From: Flavobacterium sp. Root186
GTDB taxonomy: Bacteria > Bacteroidota > Bacteroidia > Flavobacteriales > Flavobacteriaceae
Assembly: GCF_001428525.1 (NCBI RefSeq)
Contig: NZ_LMHW01000010.1
Location: forward strand, 823,853 to 887,852
DNA: 64,000 bases
Reading direction: 5' to 3'
Part shown: positions 45,003 to 54,550 of the stretch, in pieces
Numbering within the stretch: position 1 is the first letter of the stretch
Layout of the letters: every line of letters starts with the position of its first letter
The notes under the pieces: model-generated
Databases searched by the model: none
What the model was told of the DNA's origin: nothing
Seen by the model: only the letters and a program-made list of their open reading frames with translations
Translations under genes and position numbers: made by a program

Positions 45003-45954
45003 ATATCTAAATCTTTATGCTTTTTGCAAAATTATAGAAGGAAAAGAGAATTTTATAATTTGTGATTTCCAAAAAAAGAGTTTAAAATATATTCCAGACA
45101 CATTAGTTTCTATAATTAATTTGCTTCAAACAACCGAATATGAAAAGGTAAGAGAACAATTCTCTGATCAGAAAGCGATTTTTAACAGCTATGTAGATTT
45201 TTTGATTTCAGGAAAATTTGCTTTTTTTTCTGATTACAGAGAGCCTTTTACATCAATTGAAAATGATTTTGAAACACCCGAAATTATAAATAACTCTATT
45301 ATCGAATATAATTTTGAAAGTTATGATCTAAATAAGGCATTAAAAGAACTGGATGAATTATATACTAAATATGTTGAGATAAGATTGCTTTCGTATAAAT
45401 CTGATAATTTAGAGGAATTAGCAGACACCTTCGAAAAATGCAAATCTTATGGCTTTAGATCAATCGTAATTTATATTCCTTACCTGAATAGTTCAGAATC
45501 TGCGGCTATTCATAAGAGACTAAAAAACTTCGGCAAAATTTTCAAAATTATTTTCTATAACTCACCGGAGAAAAACCTAAACGTAAAGGCTAAAAATATG
45601 CTGTTTATTAAACATAATGCCGAAGAAATTAGACATAATAACTTTAATGAAAAGAATATAATTATAGATCTCAGATACTATTTTGAATCTCAAAAAAAGA
45701 ACCCTTATTACAATAAAAAAGTATGTATTGATAATAAAGGAACAATAAAGAATTGTATAAAAAATAAATCTTCATTTGGAAATATTGCGACAGATAATAT
45801 TTCAGCAATCATTAATAAAGATGATTTTCAGGAATTCTGGAATATATCTCATGACCAGATAATTAATTTACAGGAAGATGCAATGCGATACAATAGAGTT
45901 GTGTCTAATGACTTAAAAAAAGTATCTAATAATATTTATGAATTAATTTTTTAA
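44995..45954 (+). CDS. gwsS: SPASM-type peptide maturase of a grasp-with-spasm system, cluster cysteines lost
   Basis: A 319-residue protein. The C-terminal region has the layout I know from GwsS: an IDNKGTIKNC strand, FGNI, then FWNISHDQI. In the family this is followed by a Cys-rich block (C..C.....C..C); here the block reads NLQEDAMRYNRVVSNDL with no Cys. The only cysteines are 11, 23, 149, 244 and 254, and no CxxxCxxC radical-SAM motif exists. It may act as a binding or scaffold protein for the ATP-grasp enzyme. It is directly followed by the exporter gene with no gap. Confidence 0.75.
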   Translation: MTRYLNLYAFCKIIEGKENFIICDFQKKSLKYIPDTLVSIINLLQTTEYEKVREQFSDQKAIFNSYVDFLISGKFAFFSDYREPFTSIENDFETPEIINNSIIEYNFESYDLNKALKELDELYTKYVEIRLLSYKSDNLEELADTFEKCKSYGFRSIVIYIPYLNSSESAAIHKRLKNFGKIFKIIFYNSPEKNLNVKAKNMLFIKHNAEEIRHNNFNEKNIIIDLRYYFESQKKNPYYNKKVCIDNKGTIKNCIKNKSSFGNIATDNISAIINKDDFQEFWNISHDQIINLQEDAMRYNRVVSNDLKKVSNNIYELIF

Positions 45955-48162
45955 ATGAGAAAATTAAAGTTTTTTAAACAATTAGAGCGAGTAGACTGTG
46001 CTTCAACCTGCCTTAAAATGATCGCATTTTTTTATGGCAAGTATATAGATATTAAATATTTAAGGTCTATAACTTATACTAATAAAAATGGTGTAAATCT
46101 TAAGTCCTTAGCAGATGCAGCCAACTCTTTAAAATTTGATACTTTAGCGGTAAAAGTAACCTTTGAAGAATTATCAAAAGATATTCCTTTACCGGCAATT
46201 TTGCATTGGAAAAACACCCATTATGTAGTTCTTGAAAAAATTGAAAGAAAAGCAACAAAGTTCTTTTTTTTCAAGAAAGAATTGATTGCAACAATTGCCG
46301 ATCCGGGTTATGGTATTCTAAAGCTCTCACAAAAGCAGCTTGAAATTCTTTGGAATATTAATTCAGATAAAAAAGGTATTGCGCTTCTGTTAGAGCCAAA
46401 TTCTGAATTTACTACGGAGAAAATTGCAGAGAAAAACTTTAATTATAGTCATTTTTTTAAAGAAAACATTCTTCCGTACAAATCAAGAATTGTGCAGGCA
46501 TTTTTGATAATATTGTTAATAGCCTCTCTGAATTTTGTTTATCCATATTTAAACCAAAAATTGGTTGACGACGGGGTTATAAATAAAAATTTTTCTTTGG
46601 TTTTAATAATTCTAATGTCACAATTTGTCGTTTATTCAACATCGGCAATAATGGAAATTTTACAGGGATGGCTATTTTTAAATATTAAAATAAAATTCGG
46701 GATGCAGATTCTCTCTAATTTTATTTTAAAATTAATAAGAATGCCCATGTCTTTTTATGACAATAAACTTTCCTCAGATATATTATTAAGAATCGAAGAT
46801 CATGATAAAATCGAAAATTTTTTCTCTCGAAATTCAATCCACTTTTTTATAAGCGCTATTTCTTTTTTAGTCTTTAGTGTTGTTTTAACCAGCTATGCGG
46901 TAAATTTAGGTTTACTTTTTCTTATTGGTTCTACTATTTCGATAGTCTGGGTTTTGCGTTTTCACAAAAAGAGAAAGCATATTAATTATAACAGATTTGA
47001 AATTGAAGCATTAAACAGAAACAAACTTTATGAAATCGTCAATGGTATTTCTGATATAAAAATCAATAATTCAGAACAAGCAAAAATTAGTGATTGGCAG
47101 AACAATCAAAAAGAGCTCTATCATCTCAATAAAGAAAGTTTAAAACTTGAAAATTATCAAGATTTTGGTATAAAATATGTTACGCAGGTTAAAAACACAG
47201 TTTTAATTGGGATTGCCAGTATTATGGTAATTGACAATACAATTTCATTAGGAGAAATGCTTTCGATTTCATTTGTTTTAGGACAATTAAATGCTCCGTT
47301 AGAATTTTTTATAATGTTTATGTATTCTCTTCAGGATGCTAATATAAGTTTAGAAAGGGTTTCTGATATTTATACAAAAAAAGATGAAAATGAAATCGTA
47401 AAAAATGAAGATGAAATAATTTTAAAAAATAAAATAAACATTAAAAACCTGTCTTTTGGTTATAGCGGCCCACATGATTATAAAGTTTTTACAAATTTAT
47501 CATTAGAACTTCCATTGCATAAGACCACTGCAATTGTGGGCACAAGCGGAAGCGGTAAAACTACGCTTATTAAACTTTTGATGAAATTTCATGAGCCAAT
47601 GGAAGGTGAAATTTTAATAGATAATAAACCATTAAGTACTTTGAATTTTGATAAATGGCGAGAAAAAATCGCAGTAGTTTTTCAGGATGGATATATATTT
47701 TCGGATACACTGAAAAATAATATTGTAATGTCTCAAGAATATGATCCTGAATTTTTTAATAAAATTATTGAACAGACAAATGTGTTAGATTTTATTTCAA
47801 GATTACCGCAAAAAGAAGAAACAAAAATTGGAGAAAACGGAATAGAATTAAGTAAAGGCCAAAAGCAGAGAATATTAATAGCAAGGGCGATGTATAAAAA
47901 CCCTGAAATATTGATACTTGATGAGGCAACATCTGCATTAGATTCAGAAAATGAAAAAATCATACATGATAATCTTCACAGATTTTTTGAAGGAAAAACG
48001 GTTGTTATTATTGCACATCGTTTAAGTACCGTAAAAAATGCAGATAATATTATAGTACTTAAAAATGGCGAAATTGTAGAACAAGGCGACCATTCTGAAT
48101 TGGTATATAATAAAGCTGATTACTTTAATTTAGTTAAAAATCAGTTAGAATTAGCAAGCTAA
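45955..48162 (+). CDS. Peptidase-containing (C39) ABC exporter
   Basis: A 735-residue bacteriocin-type exporter that cuts leaders after the double glycine and exports the core. The N-terminal C39 domain has the triad Cys15 (Gln9-x5-Cys in QLERVDC), His89 (KNTHYVVL) and Asp116 (IADPGYG). Then follow six transmembrane segments (about 165-440) and an ABC domain with Walker A GTSGSGKTT (529-537), signature LSKGQ (632-636) and Walker B ILILDEATSALD. All parts look active. All five plus-strand precursors have GG leaders, and so does the minus-strand LanB precursor, so one exporter could process both. No HlyD-type partner gene is near. Confidence 0.92.
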   Translation: MRKLKFFKQLERVDCASTCLKMIAFFYGKYIDIKYLRSITYTNKNGVNLKSLADAANSLKFDTLAVKVTFEELSKDIPLPAILHWKNTHYVVLEKIERKATKFFFFKKELIATIADPGYGILKLSQKQLEILWNINSDKKGIALLLEPNSEFTTEKIAEKNFNYSHFFKENILPYKSRIVQAFLIILLIASLNFVYPYLNQKLVDDGVINKNFSLVLIILMSQFVVYSTSAIMEILQGWLFLNIKIKFGMQILSNFILKLIRMPMSFYDNKLSSDILLRIEDHDKIENFFSRNSIHFFISAISFLVFSVVLTSYAVNLGLLFLIGSTISIVWVLRFHKKRKHINYNRFEIEALNRNKLYEIVNGISDIKINNSEQAKISDWQNNQKELYHLNKESLKLENYQDFGIKYVTQVKNTVLIGIASIMVIDNTISLGEMLSISFVLGQLNAPLEFFIMFMYSLQDANISLERVSDIYTKKDENEIVKNEDEIILKNKINIKNLSFGYSGPHDYKVFTNLSLELPLHKTTAIVGTSGSGKTTLIKLLMKFHEPMEGEILIDNKPLSTLNFDKWREKIAVVFQDGYIFSDTLKNNIVMSQEYDPEFFNKIIEQTNVLDFISRLPQKEETKIGENGIELSKGQKQRILIARAMYKNPEILILDEATSALDSENEKIIHDNLHRFFEGKTVVIIAHRLSTVKNADNIIVLKNGEIVEQGDHSELVYNKADYFNLVKNQLELAS

Positions 48163-48326
48163 GTTTGGCTTTTATTACTTCTTTAAAAAGGGACAGGTCT
48201 GATTCAAATTTTAGATTAATTGTAGAGTGTGAGTGAGATATACTGGCCTTGCAAAAAAATATTGAGTACATTTATAGCACCCAAAACTTGATTTAATTTT
48301 AATCATTTTTTTGAATACGCTTTTAA

Positions 48327-50972
48327 ATGGAAAGAAAACAAAATACCACGAAAGAAAGTAATGATCAGAAGTTTGATGCGTTACAATCTAACGACAGCAT
48401 TTTTGATGAAAGTGCTATTTTGCTGGATCTTGGAAAAGATATTACCAAAGTAAGAGAAAAGAAAGATTTGATATTGCTTTTTTCAAAAAGAATCAAAAGC
48501 CTTTTTTATTTCACTCATATTACCATTACACTTATAGATCATAAGGATAAAACGTATGCAGGTTTTTTGTTAGATAAAGATGCCGATGCCATATTGGAGA
48601 AAGAATCGTATGCAAAACTGCAAAAGGCACATTTTACACTCAATGAACCGTTTATAAAAGAAGTTCTGGCTGCCGAAGACCCAATTTCATTTATGGTAGC
48701 ACAAGTAAAAGACAGACCTCAAAGCCCTCATTTTTTACAGGTAAACTACGATGGCGGCATTCGGGAACTACTCATGACGACGCTTTGGAACGCCAATGAA
48801 CCTTTAGGGTTTATTCATATTTATACGGATAAGCCAGGAAGTTTTACACCACAATTTCGGAATATTATAAAAGGTATTGCACCACAGCTTTCTGTTGCGG
48901 TTTCTAATATTATCAAAAATGAAGAATTGCAGAAAAAGGAACAGGAAAAATCATTTCTGCTGGATTTTAGCAATGATATTTCAGAAGTAAGAACTAAAGA
49001 CGAACTCGAAGCGGCCGTTCGTACCGCATTAAAAAGAATAAATCCGCTTCGTGGATATGTAATTCGAAAATTAAACAGCGACGGAAATTCTTTGAGTACT
49101 TATATATACGACAAGAGCATTACAAATGATAGCGATCCTGTTTTAAAAGAATTATTGCAATCTAAATTTCCTGTAAACGACGGATTGCAAAATAGAGTTC
49201 TGGATAGCTGCATCCCGTTACTTTTTAATGTTGATATTGAAATAGACCGAGGAATTACTTCATCCTATCTTTTGTTTTGGAAAAGCCTGGGATTTAAAAG
49301 AATGGTGGGTATTGCACTTCGCAATGGCGATATTGTATTAGGAATGTTATGGCTCGCAATTGAAGAAATCAATATTTCGCTGCTGCAGGGAATATGTTTC
49401 CAGATTTCGACTGCAATGTCTAATATTATTGCCAATGAATTATTAGAAAGCAAAAACAATGAACAAGCTGTACTCTTGCAATTTAGTAATGAAATTGCCG
49501 GAGTCCGGACTAAAGACGATTTACAACACGCCATAATTAATGTACTTCGTGATCTTCTGGATACGAAACTGGCCATGCTTAATATTTTTGATGATTACGG
49601 ATTTGGTTTGACTTCCTATATGTATGACCGATCGTTATTTGTAAAAGCCGAAATTGATTTTGATAAAATGGTTTCTATAAAACTGGATGTAAAAGAACCA
49701 TACACGGCTCAGGTAATAAAAAGTGAAAGTGCTATTGCTTTTAATGTAGAAGAAGAACTCAAAACGACTAATTCTGGTTTTGCACAATTGTGGAAAAAAG
49801 TAGGATTTGAAAATGCGTACGGTGCTTTATTAAAAGTCGGCTCTTTAAAAGTGGGTACATTGTGGCTGCTGGCGGATCAACTGAATCCTTCAATCTTAAA
49901 AGGATTATGTTCTCAGATTTCAGTTGCTATTGCTAATATACAGGCAAACGAAAAACTACTGCTTTACAAACAGCAGTTAGAGCATGAAAATGTTTATCTG
50001 AAAGAGCAAATCAAAAATATTTACAACTTTTCGGAGATTATAGGAAGCGGCGTACAAATGCAGAAAGTCTATCACTTAATGTCTTTAGTAGCCGATTCTA
50101 ATTCGACGGTTTTAATTCTAGGAGAAACCGGAACCGGAAAAGAATTAATTGCCCGTGCTATTCATAATGCTTCTCCTCGAAAAGACAAATTGATGATTAA
50201 AGTAAACTGCGCTGCAATGCCGGCCAGTTTAATCGAAAGCGAATTGTTCGGCCATGAAAAAGGTGCGTTTACCGGAGCAACAGAACGACGAATAGGGAAG
50301 TTTGAACTAGCCAATAACAGCACTTTATTTCTGGATGAAATAGGCGAAATGCCGCTTGAAGCACAAGTGAAATTACTCCGAGTAATTCAGGAACGGGAAC
50401 TGGAACGTGTAGGAGGAAAAGATACCATTAAAGTTGATGTGAGAATCATTGCGGCCACAAATCGGAATTTGGAAGAAGAAGTTGCAGCCGGACGTTTCCG
50501 TTCTGATCTTTTTTACCGATTAAATGTATTTCCAATTTATCTGCCTGCACTTCGTGAAAGAATGGAAGATGTAGAACATCTCGCTAATTTTTTCGTTGCC
50601 AAATACAATAAAAACAATCGCAAAAATATAAACCGTATTGCACCAAAAGTCATTCAACAGCTTCAGAGTTATTTGTGGCCGGGTAATGTGCGAGAATTGG
50701 AACATTTAATAGAACGCAGCGTTTTAATGGCCGAAGATAATGTACTGAGAGAAGTTTATATTCCGAGAAAAACAGAAAAAACTAGTGAAGAAGAAAATAT
50801 TTTCAGTAAATCATTGGAAGAAATGGAACGTCTTTTTATAATCAGTGCTTTAAAAAGATGCAAAGGAAAAATTTCTGGTGCCGGAGGTGCTGCCGAAGTT
50901 TTAGATATTCCGGGAAATACACTTCATTCTAAAATGAAAAAACTGCAGATTACAAAAGCTGATTATTTTTAA
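48327..50972 (+). CDS. Sigma-54-dependent activator with three GAF repeats
   Basis: An 881-residue enhancer-binding protein. Three GAF-like repeats each begin with a related motif: [32 protein letters not shown] and [16 protein letters not shown]. Then come the AAA+ domain with Walker A GETGTGKE at 599-606, GAFTGA at 646-651 (contact to sigma-54) and [11 protein letters not shown], and a Fis-type helix-turn-helix at the C-terminus ([16 protein letters not shown]). There is no receiver domain, so GAF ligands, not a kinase, should control it. The genes downstream (NmrA-like, pirin) are possible targets. Confidence 0.9.
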   Translation: MERKQNTTKESNDQKFDALQSNDSIFDESAILLDLGKDITKVREKKDLILLFSKRIKSLFYFTHITITLIDHKDKTYAGFLLDKDADAILEKESYAKLQKAHFTLNEPFIKEVLAAEDPISFMVAQVKDRPQSPHFLQVNYDGGIRELLMTTLWNANEPLGFIHIYTDKPGSFTPQFRNIIKGIAPQLSVAVSNIIKNEELQKKEQEKSFLLDFSNDISEVRTKDELEAAVRTALKRINPLRGYVIRKLNSDGNSLSTYIYDKSITNDSDPVLKELLQSKFPVNDGLQNRVLDSCIPLLFNVDIEIDRGITSSYLLFWKSLGFKRMVGIALRNGDIVLGMLWLAIEEINISLLQGICFQISTAMSNIIANELLESKNNEQAVLLQFSNEIAGVRTKDDLQHAIINVLRDLLDTKLAMLNIFDDYGFGLTSYMYDRSLFVKAEIDFDKMVSIKLDVKEPYTAQVIKSESAIAFNVEEELKTTNSGFAQLWKKVGFENAYGALLKVGSLKVGTLWLLADQLNPSILKGLCSQISVAIANIQANEKLLLYKQQLEHENVYLKEQIKNIYNFSEIIGSGVQMQKVYHLMSLVADSNSTVLILGETGTGKELIARAIHNASPRKDKLMIKVNCAAMPASLIESELFGHEKGAFTGATERRIGKFELANNSTLFLDEIGEMPLEAQVKLLRVIQERELERVGGKDTIKVDVRIIAATNRNLEEEVAAGRFRSDLFYRLNVFPIYLPALRERMEDVEHLANFFVAKYNKNNRKNINRIAPKVIQQLQSYLWPGNVRELEHLIERSVLMAEDNVLREVYIPRKTEKTSEEENIFSKSLEEMERLFIISALKRCKGKISGAGGAAEVLDIPGNTLHSKMKKLQITKADYF

Positions 50973-50995
50973 AACTCATTATCACTTTATAAATA

Positions 50996-51030
50996 ATGCC
51001 CATTGCGAAATAAAAGCAATGGGCATTTTT
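50996..51030 (+). terminator. Terminator of the sigma-54 activator gene
   Basis: ATGCCCATTGC (50996-51006) pairs with GCAATGGGCAT (51016-51026), followed by TTTTAT. Confidence 0.85.
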
Positions 51031-51134
51031 ATTTTCACTAAATAAAGTGAATACTAAAATGAATTCCCTTTATAGAGGGAAATTTTAAAACATGTTTTTT
51101 ATGTAAGTGTTTGGTTTTTAATTATTTAAATGAA

Positions 51135-51150
51135 TGGCATGCATCTTGGC
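51135..51150 (+). promoter_or_regulatory. Candidate sigma-54 promoter before the NmrA-like gene
   Basis: TGGCATGCATCTTGGC resembles TGGCACGNNNNTTGCW: the -24 GG is present, the -12 block reads TTGG where TTGC is expected. A palindrome TTCCCT-N6-AGGGAA at 51064-51081 lies some 70 bp upstream and could be the activator site. It stands 52 bp before the start codon and right after the gene for a sigma-54 activator. Confidence 0.4.
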
Positions 51151-51202
51151 TATTACTAAGTGAAAATGAAAATCAATTTGTAACAATTTAAAAATTAGTA
51201 TC

Positions 51203-51958
51203 ATGAAAATTTTAGTAATCGGAGGAACAGGATTAATTGGGTCAAAAGTAGTAAACAAACTTCGCGATCAGGGACATAATGTAATTGCCGCTGCGCCATC
51301 AACAGGAATTAATACTATAACAGGCGAAGGACTTGCAGAAGCAGTTAACGGTACAGATATCGTAATCGATCTGGCAAACTCCCCATCATTTGCAGATAAA
51401 GAAGTTTTAGAATTTTTTGAAACCTCAGGAAGAAATCTTTTAGCAGCAGAAATTAATGCAGGCGTAAAACATCATATTGCACTTTCTGTAGTTGGTACAG
51501 ACCGTTTGCAGGACAGCGGTTATTTTAGAGCCAAACAAGCTCAGGAAAATTTAATTAGAAAAGCAGGCGTTCCGTTTACGATTATTCATTCTACTCAATT
51601 TATGGAATTTCTGGGCGGAATTGCTGCATCGGCACACGATGGTGGAAGCGTTGTAATTTCTCCTGCCAAAATTCAGCCAATAGCTTCAGAAGACGTAGCT
51701 TCTTTAGTGGTAGAATTTTCACTAGGAAATCCAATAAATGATATTGTAGAAATTGGCGGGCCTGAACGTTTTAAACTTTCAGAACTTTTACAAAATTATT
51801 TAACCAAAACAAATGATCCTCTTGAAGTTATTTCAGATGAAAAAGCATTGTACTTTGGCGCTCCTCTTCAGGAACTTACTCTTGTTCCAGCTGTAACAGC
51901 AAAATTGGGTACCATCACTTTTGAAGAATGGTTTCCTAACCGTCCTCAAAGAGCTTAA
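51203..51958 (+). CDS. NmrA-like atypical SDR protein
   Basis: A 251-residue NAD(P)-binding protein with the Rossmann motif IGGTGLIGSKVV at 6-17 and the region HSTQFMEFLGG typical of NmrA/atypical SDR proteins, lacking the YxxxK of active classical SDRs (it has YFRAKQAQE). Such proteins act as redox sensors or reduce quinones and small carbonyls. It is read in the same direction as the pirin gene downstream, 210 bp away. Its function here is unknown. Confidence 0.85.
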   Translation: MKILVIGGTGLIGSKVVNKLRDQGHNVIAAAPSTGINTITGEGLAEAVNGTDIVIDLANSPSFADKEVLEFFETSGRNLLAAEINAGVKHHIALSVVGTDRLQDSGYFRAKQAQENLIRKAGVPFTIIHSTQFMEFLGGIAASAHDGGSVVISPAKIQPIASEDVASLVVEFSLGNPINDIVEIGGPERFKLSELLQNYLTKTNDPLEVISDEKALYFGAPLQELTLVPAVTAKLGTITFEEWFPNRPQRA

Positions 51959-52168
51959 TCAATCCTTAAAAATATAAAAAGCTTCGAAGCCCGTTGAAAC
52001 GAAGATGACGGGTAGGCAGTTTGTCGAGGCGGTTGTAATGGGCGTGCACTTTCCACCCGTTCGTGTACATTTTAGTCCTACGTCAGCGTAAAATAGTTTA
52101 CGGAATCTGATCAACAACACGGCAAATCAATGGGCAGCGGCGCATTTTTTAACCCAAAAACAAATAGT
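51959..52168. other. GC-richer intergenic segment of unknown origin
   Basis: Between the NmrA-like gene and pirin lies a stretch (about 51985-52140) visibly richer in G and C than the rest of the window, with GGGCGTGCAC, CCACCCGTTCG and GGGCAGCGGCG. It contains a short CCCGT/ACGGG pair but no convincing terminator, and no frame I recognise as a known protein. It could be a decayed gene end or a structured leader of pirin. Confidence 0.4.
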
Positions 52169-53047
52169 ATGAACAAGTTAAAACTCTCAGCAGTGATCAT
52201 GCCCGAAGTACAGGGAGATGAGCAGTTTTTTGCCAGAAAAGCAAGAAACAATGATTTTGACGGATTGATGGATCCAATTATTGGGTTCGATCATTTTGAA
52301 CTCACACATGATATTTTCGGGCCGCACCCGCATGCTGGAATGTCGGCTATAAGTTATGTTTTCGAGAAATCGGCTTCCTATCATAGTATAGATTCCCGTG
52401 GAAATAATGTCATTATAACTCCGGGAAGCCTGCTTTGGACATACGCCGGAAAAGGGATCGTTCACTCAGAATTTCCAGTTCCCGATGGTGCCGCTGTAGA
52501 AGGTTTGCAATTGTTCGTAAATATTCCTGCTTCACAAAAACAGCAAGATCCTAAAAGCATCTTTATTGACAAATTGCAAATACCAGAAATAAAACAGGAA
52601 GGAGTGCGCGTAAGAGTGGTTTGCGGCGGAAGCGGAACAACTTTAAATAAAACAGTAACTCCGGATGAACTTACAATTTTGCATGTTTTTCTGGAAGCAG
52701 GAAAAGAGTTTTCGCATCAAATACCGGCGCAATGGTCGGGAACCGTTTTGGCAGTCGAAGGTTATTTTGATTTTATGACCAATCAATCTACGACTCAACT
52801 AGAAGAAGGAATGGTAATCGCAATGGGAGAATCAGATTTTGAAGAAACGATAAAATTTATCGCAATCACAAACAGCGAATTACTATTTATTTCGGGTAAA
52901 CCGCTGCACGAACCTTTATTCTCTAAAGGAGCTTTGGTAATGGATTCTGAAGAAGCTTTAGCAAACGCGACAGAAAATTTTAAAAATGGGAAAATGGGCT
53001 TTATCGAAAGAAAAGGTGAAAACCGAAAAGTAATAAAGCCGGTTTAG
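52169..53047 (+). CDS. Pirin family protein
   Basis: A bicupin iron-binding protein of 292 residues from ATG 52169; an in-frame ATG at 52130 lies in the GC-rich segment and adds 13 residues that match nothing known. The metal site block HPHAGMSAISYVFE with the later His and Glu residues (YHSIDSRGNN, KGIVHSE, EGLQLFVNIP) is typical, and the C-terminal cupin ends FISGKPLHEPLF. Pirins can oxidise flavonoids such as quercetin or act as redox-sensing partners of regulators. The role here is not known. Confidence 0.88.
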   Translation: MNKLKLSAVIMPEVQGDEQFFARKARNNDFDGLMDPIIGFDHFELTHDIFGPHPHAGMSAISYVFEKSASYHSIDSRGNNVIITPGSLLWTYAGKGIVHSEFPVPDGAAVEGLQLFVNIPASQKQQDPKSIFIDKLQIPEIKQEGVRVRVVCGGSGTTLNKTVTPDELTILHVFLEAGKEFSHQIPAQWSGTVLAVEGYFDFMTNQSTTQLEEGMVIAMGESDFEETIKFIAITNSELLFISGKPLHEPLFSKGALVMDSEEALANATENFKNGKMGFIERKGENRKVIKPV

Positions 53048-53076
53048 AAATTGAATTAACCATAATAAATGAAATC

Positions 53077-53268
53077 ATGAAACTTATCAACCTTTTCAAA
53101 ATAATGGGTTTGTCCAGAACACCAGTTCACAGTAACGAACCCGAAAATGAACTCAATCTGCATCACCACGATTTAACCGATGGCTGTGAATTACTGGATG
53201 AAACCGTACACATGCAGGATCAGCCATTTGACGAGAACGAAGAAGAAGATTATACTTCTATTTCTTAA
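53077..53268 (+). CDS. Small acidic protein of unknown function
   Basis: A 63-residue acidic peptide (MKLINLFKIMGLSRTPVHSN, then NLHHHDLTDG and FDENEEEDYTSIS). It has a three-His run followed by a tail rich in Glu and Asp, with no signal or membrane segment. It lies 29 bp after pirin, in the same direction and before a strong terminator, so it is likely the last gene of that transcript. No family recognised; metal binding by the HHHD stretch is only a guess. Confidence 0.55.
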   Translation: MKLINLFKIMGLSRTPVHSNEPENELNLHHHDLTDGCELLDETVHMQDQPFDENEEEDYTSIS

Positions 53269-53272
53269 AAAT

Positions 53273-53312
53273 AAAACAAGCATGTCTGTGCCCCTAAAGA
53301 CATGCTTGTTTT
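53273..53312 (+). terminator. Strong terminator after the pirin operon
   Basis: AAAACAAGCATGTCT (53273-53287) pairs perfectly with AGACATGCTTGTTTT (53298-53312), 15 bp, with a 10-base loop. Confidence 0.85.
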
Positions 53313-53343
53313 CAATATTGTAAACAAAAAATAAAATACAATC

Positions 53344-54354
53344 ATGTATATAGGTAAATCGTATAAATTATCAGAGTTTATTATCTGGACCAGAAAAAGC
53401 ATTTATGTACTGCTTGTTATCAGCATTGTACCTACTGTTTTATATGAAGTTTTTGATTTAAAATGGCTCGGAATTTCCTGGACTGTCGTCGCTTTATTAG
53501 GAACAGCAACTGCCTTTATTGTAGGTTTTAAAAACACACAGACGTATAACAGAACGGTTGAAGCACAGCAAATTTGGACTTTTATATTAAATACCAGCCG
53601 TTCATGGGGAATCATGAGTCGGGATTTTGTAAACGATCCAGAGAAATCAAAACTGCTTATTTATCGTCATTTTGCCTGGCTTACCGCATTGCGATACGAA
53701 ATGCGTTCGTACCGTATTTGGGAAGCAAGCCAGAAAAAGCACAATGCAGAATATCAGCAGTTTTATTATGTTATTCCCGAAAATGAAATTAGCCTTGAAG
53801 ATGAATTATCAAAATTTCTTTCTCCCGAAGAGTTAGAATATATTCTAAAAACTAAAAATAAAGCAACACAAATTATGGCGCTTCAAAGCAAAACATTAAA
53901 AAAGTTGTTTGATGACGAAGAAATTGTCCTGCTTCAGTTTGTTGATTTTCAAAGAACCATAAAAGATTTTTACGCACAGCAGGGCAGAAGCGAGCAATTA
54001 AAAGACTCTCCGTATCCGAGACAATATGCGATTATAAATACACTGCTGGTGCATTTATTTTGTTTTTTGCTTCCGTTTGGTTTACTAAAAGAATTTGATA
54101 AAATGAATGACACGGTTACCGGCATTGCACAAGGAAATATGGTTTGGCTGGTGATTCCGTTTAGTGTTATTATTTCGTGGATGTATACTTCGCTTGGACA
54201 AGTGGGAGAGAGCACCGAAAATCCTTTTGAAGGAAATGCGAACGATGTACCTATCTCGCAAATATCTAAGATTATTGAGATTGATTTGAGAGAGATGTTA
54301 GGGGAGACGGATTTGCCGGTTTTGGCTGAGGCGCAGCATAATATTGTGTTGTGA
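53344..54354 (+). CDS. Bestrophin-like anion channel family protein
   Basis: A 336-residue inner-membrane protein with hydrophobic segments near 20-40 (IYVLLVISIVPTVLY), 45-65 (VVALLGTATAFIVGF) and in the C-terminal half (LLVHLFCFLLPFGLL, MVWLVIPFSVIISWMYTSLG). It has the family blocks FKNTQTYNRTVEAQQIW and GESTENPFEGNANDVPI. Bacterial bestrophin homologues form pentameric ion channels. It lies between two terminators and so forms its own transcript. Confidence 0.85.
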   Translation: MYIGKSYKLSEFIIWTRKSIYVLLVISIVPTVLYEVFDLKWLGISWTVVALLGTATAFIVGFKNTQTYNRTVEAQQIWTFILNTSRSWGIMSRDFVNDPEKSKLLIYRHFAWLTALRYEMRSYRIWEASQKKHNAEYQQFYYVIPENEISLEDELSKFLSPEELEYILKTKNKATQIMALQSKTLKKLFDDEEIVLLQFVDFQRTIKDFYAQQGRSEQLKDSPYPRQYAIINTLLVHLFCFLLPFGLLKEFDKMNDTVTGIAQGNMVWLVIPFSVIISWMYTSLGQVGESTENPFEGNANDVPISQISKIIEIDLREMLGETDLPVLAEAQHNIVL

Positions 54355-54374
54355 CGGATCTTTTTAATATTTAA

Positions 54375-54410
54375 AAAAAGCCTGTAAACAATAAAGTTTA
54401 CGGGCTTTTT
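54375..54410 (+). terminator. Terminator of the bestrophin-like gene
   Basis: AAAAAGCCTGTAAAC (54375-54389) pairs with GTTTACGGGCTTTTT (54396-54410), one G-T pair. It is another member of the CCTGTAAAC terminator set in this window. Confidence 0.85.
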
Positions 54411-54550
54411 GTATGGTGAATACGATTCTAAAAACTTAATTTTCTGTTTATATAAATGTTTATTTGTATAATTTTATTTTTTGATTTAATTGATAAGTTG
54501 ATTTTCGATAGAAAACCATAACATTATTGTTTTAATGTGGTCTATAAAAA

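Noticed and set aside
48231..48250. Sigma-54 promoter (CTGGCCTTGCA) before the sigma-54 activator gene
   Set aside because: The GG and GC are only about 5 bp apart instead of 10.
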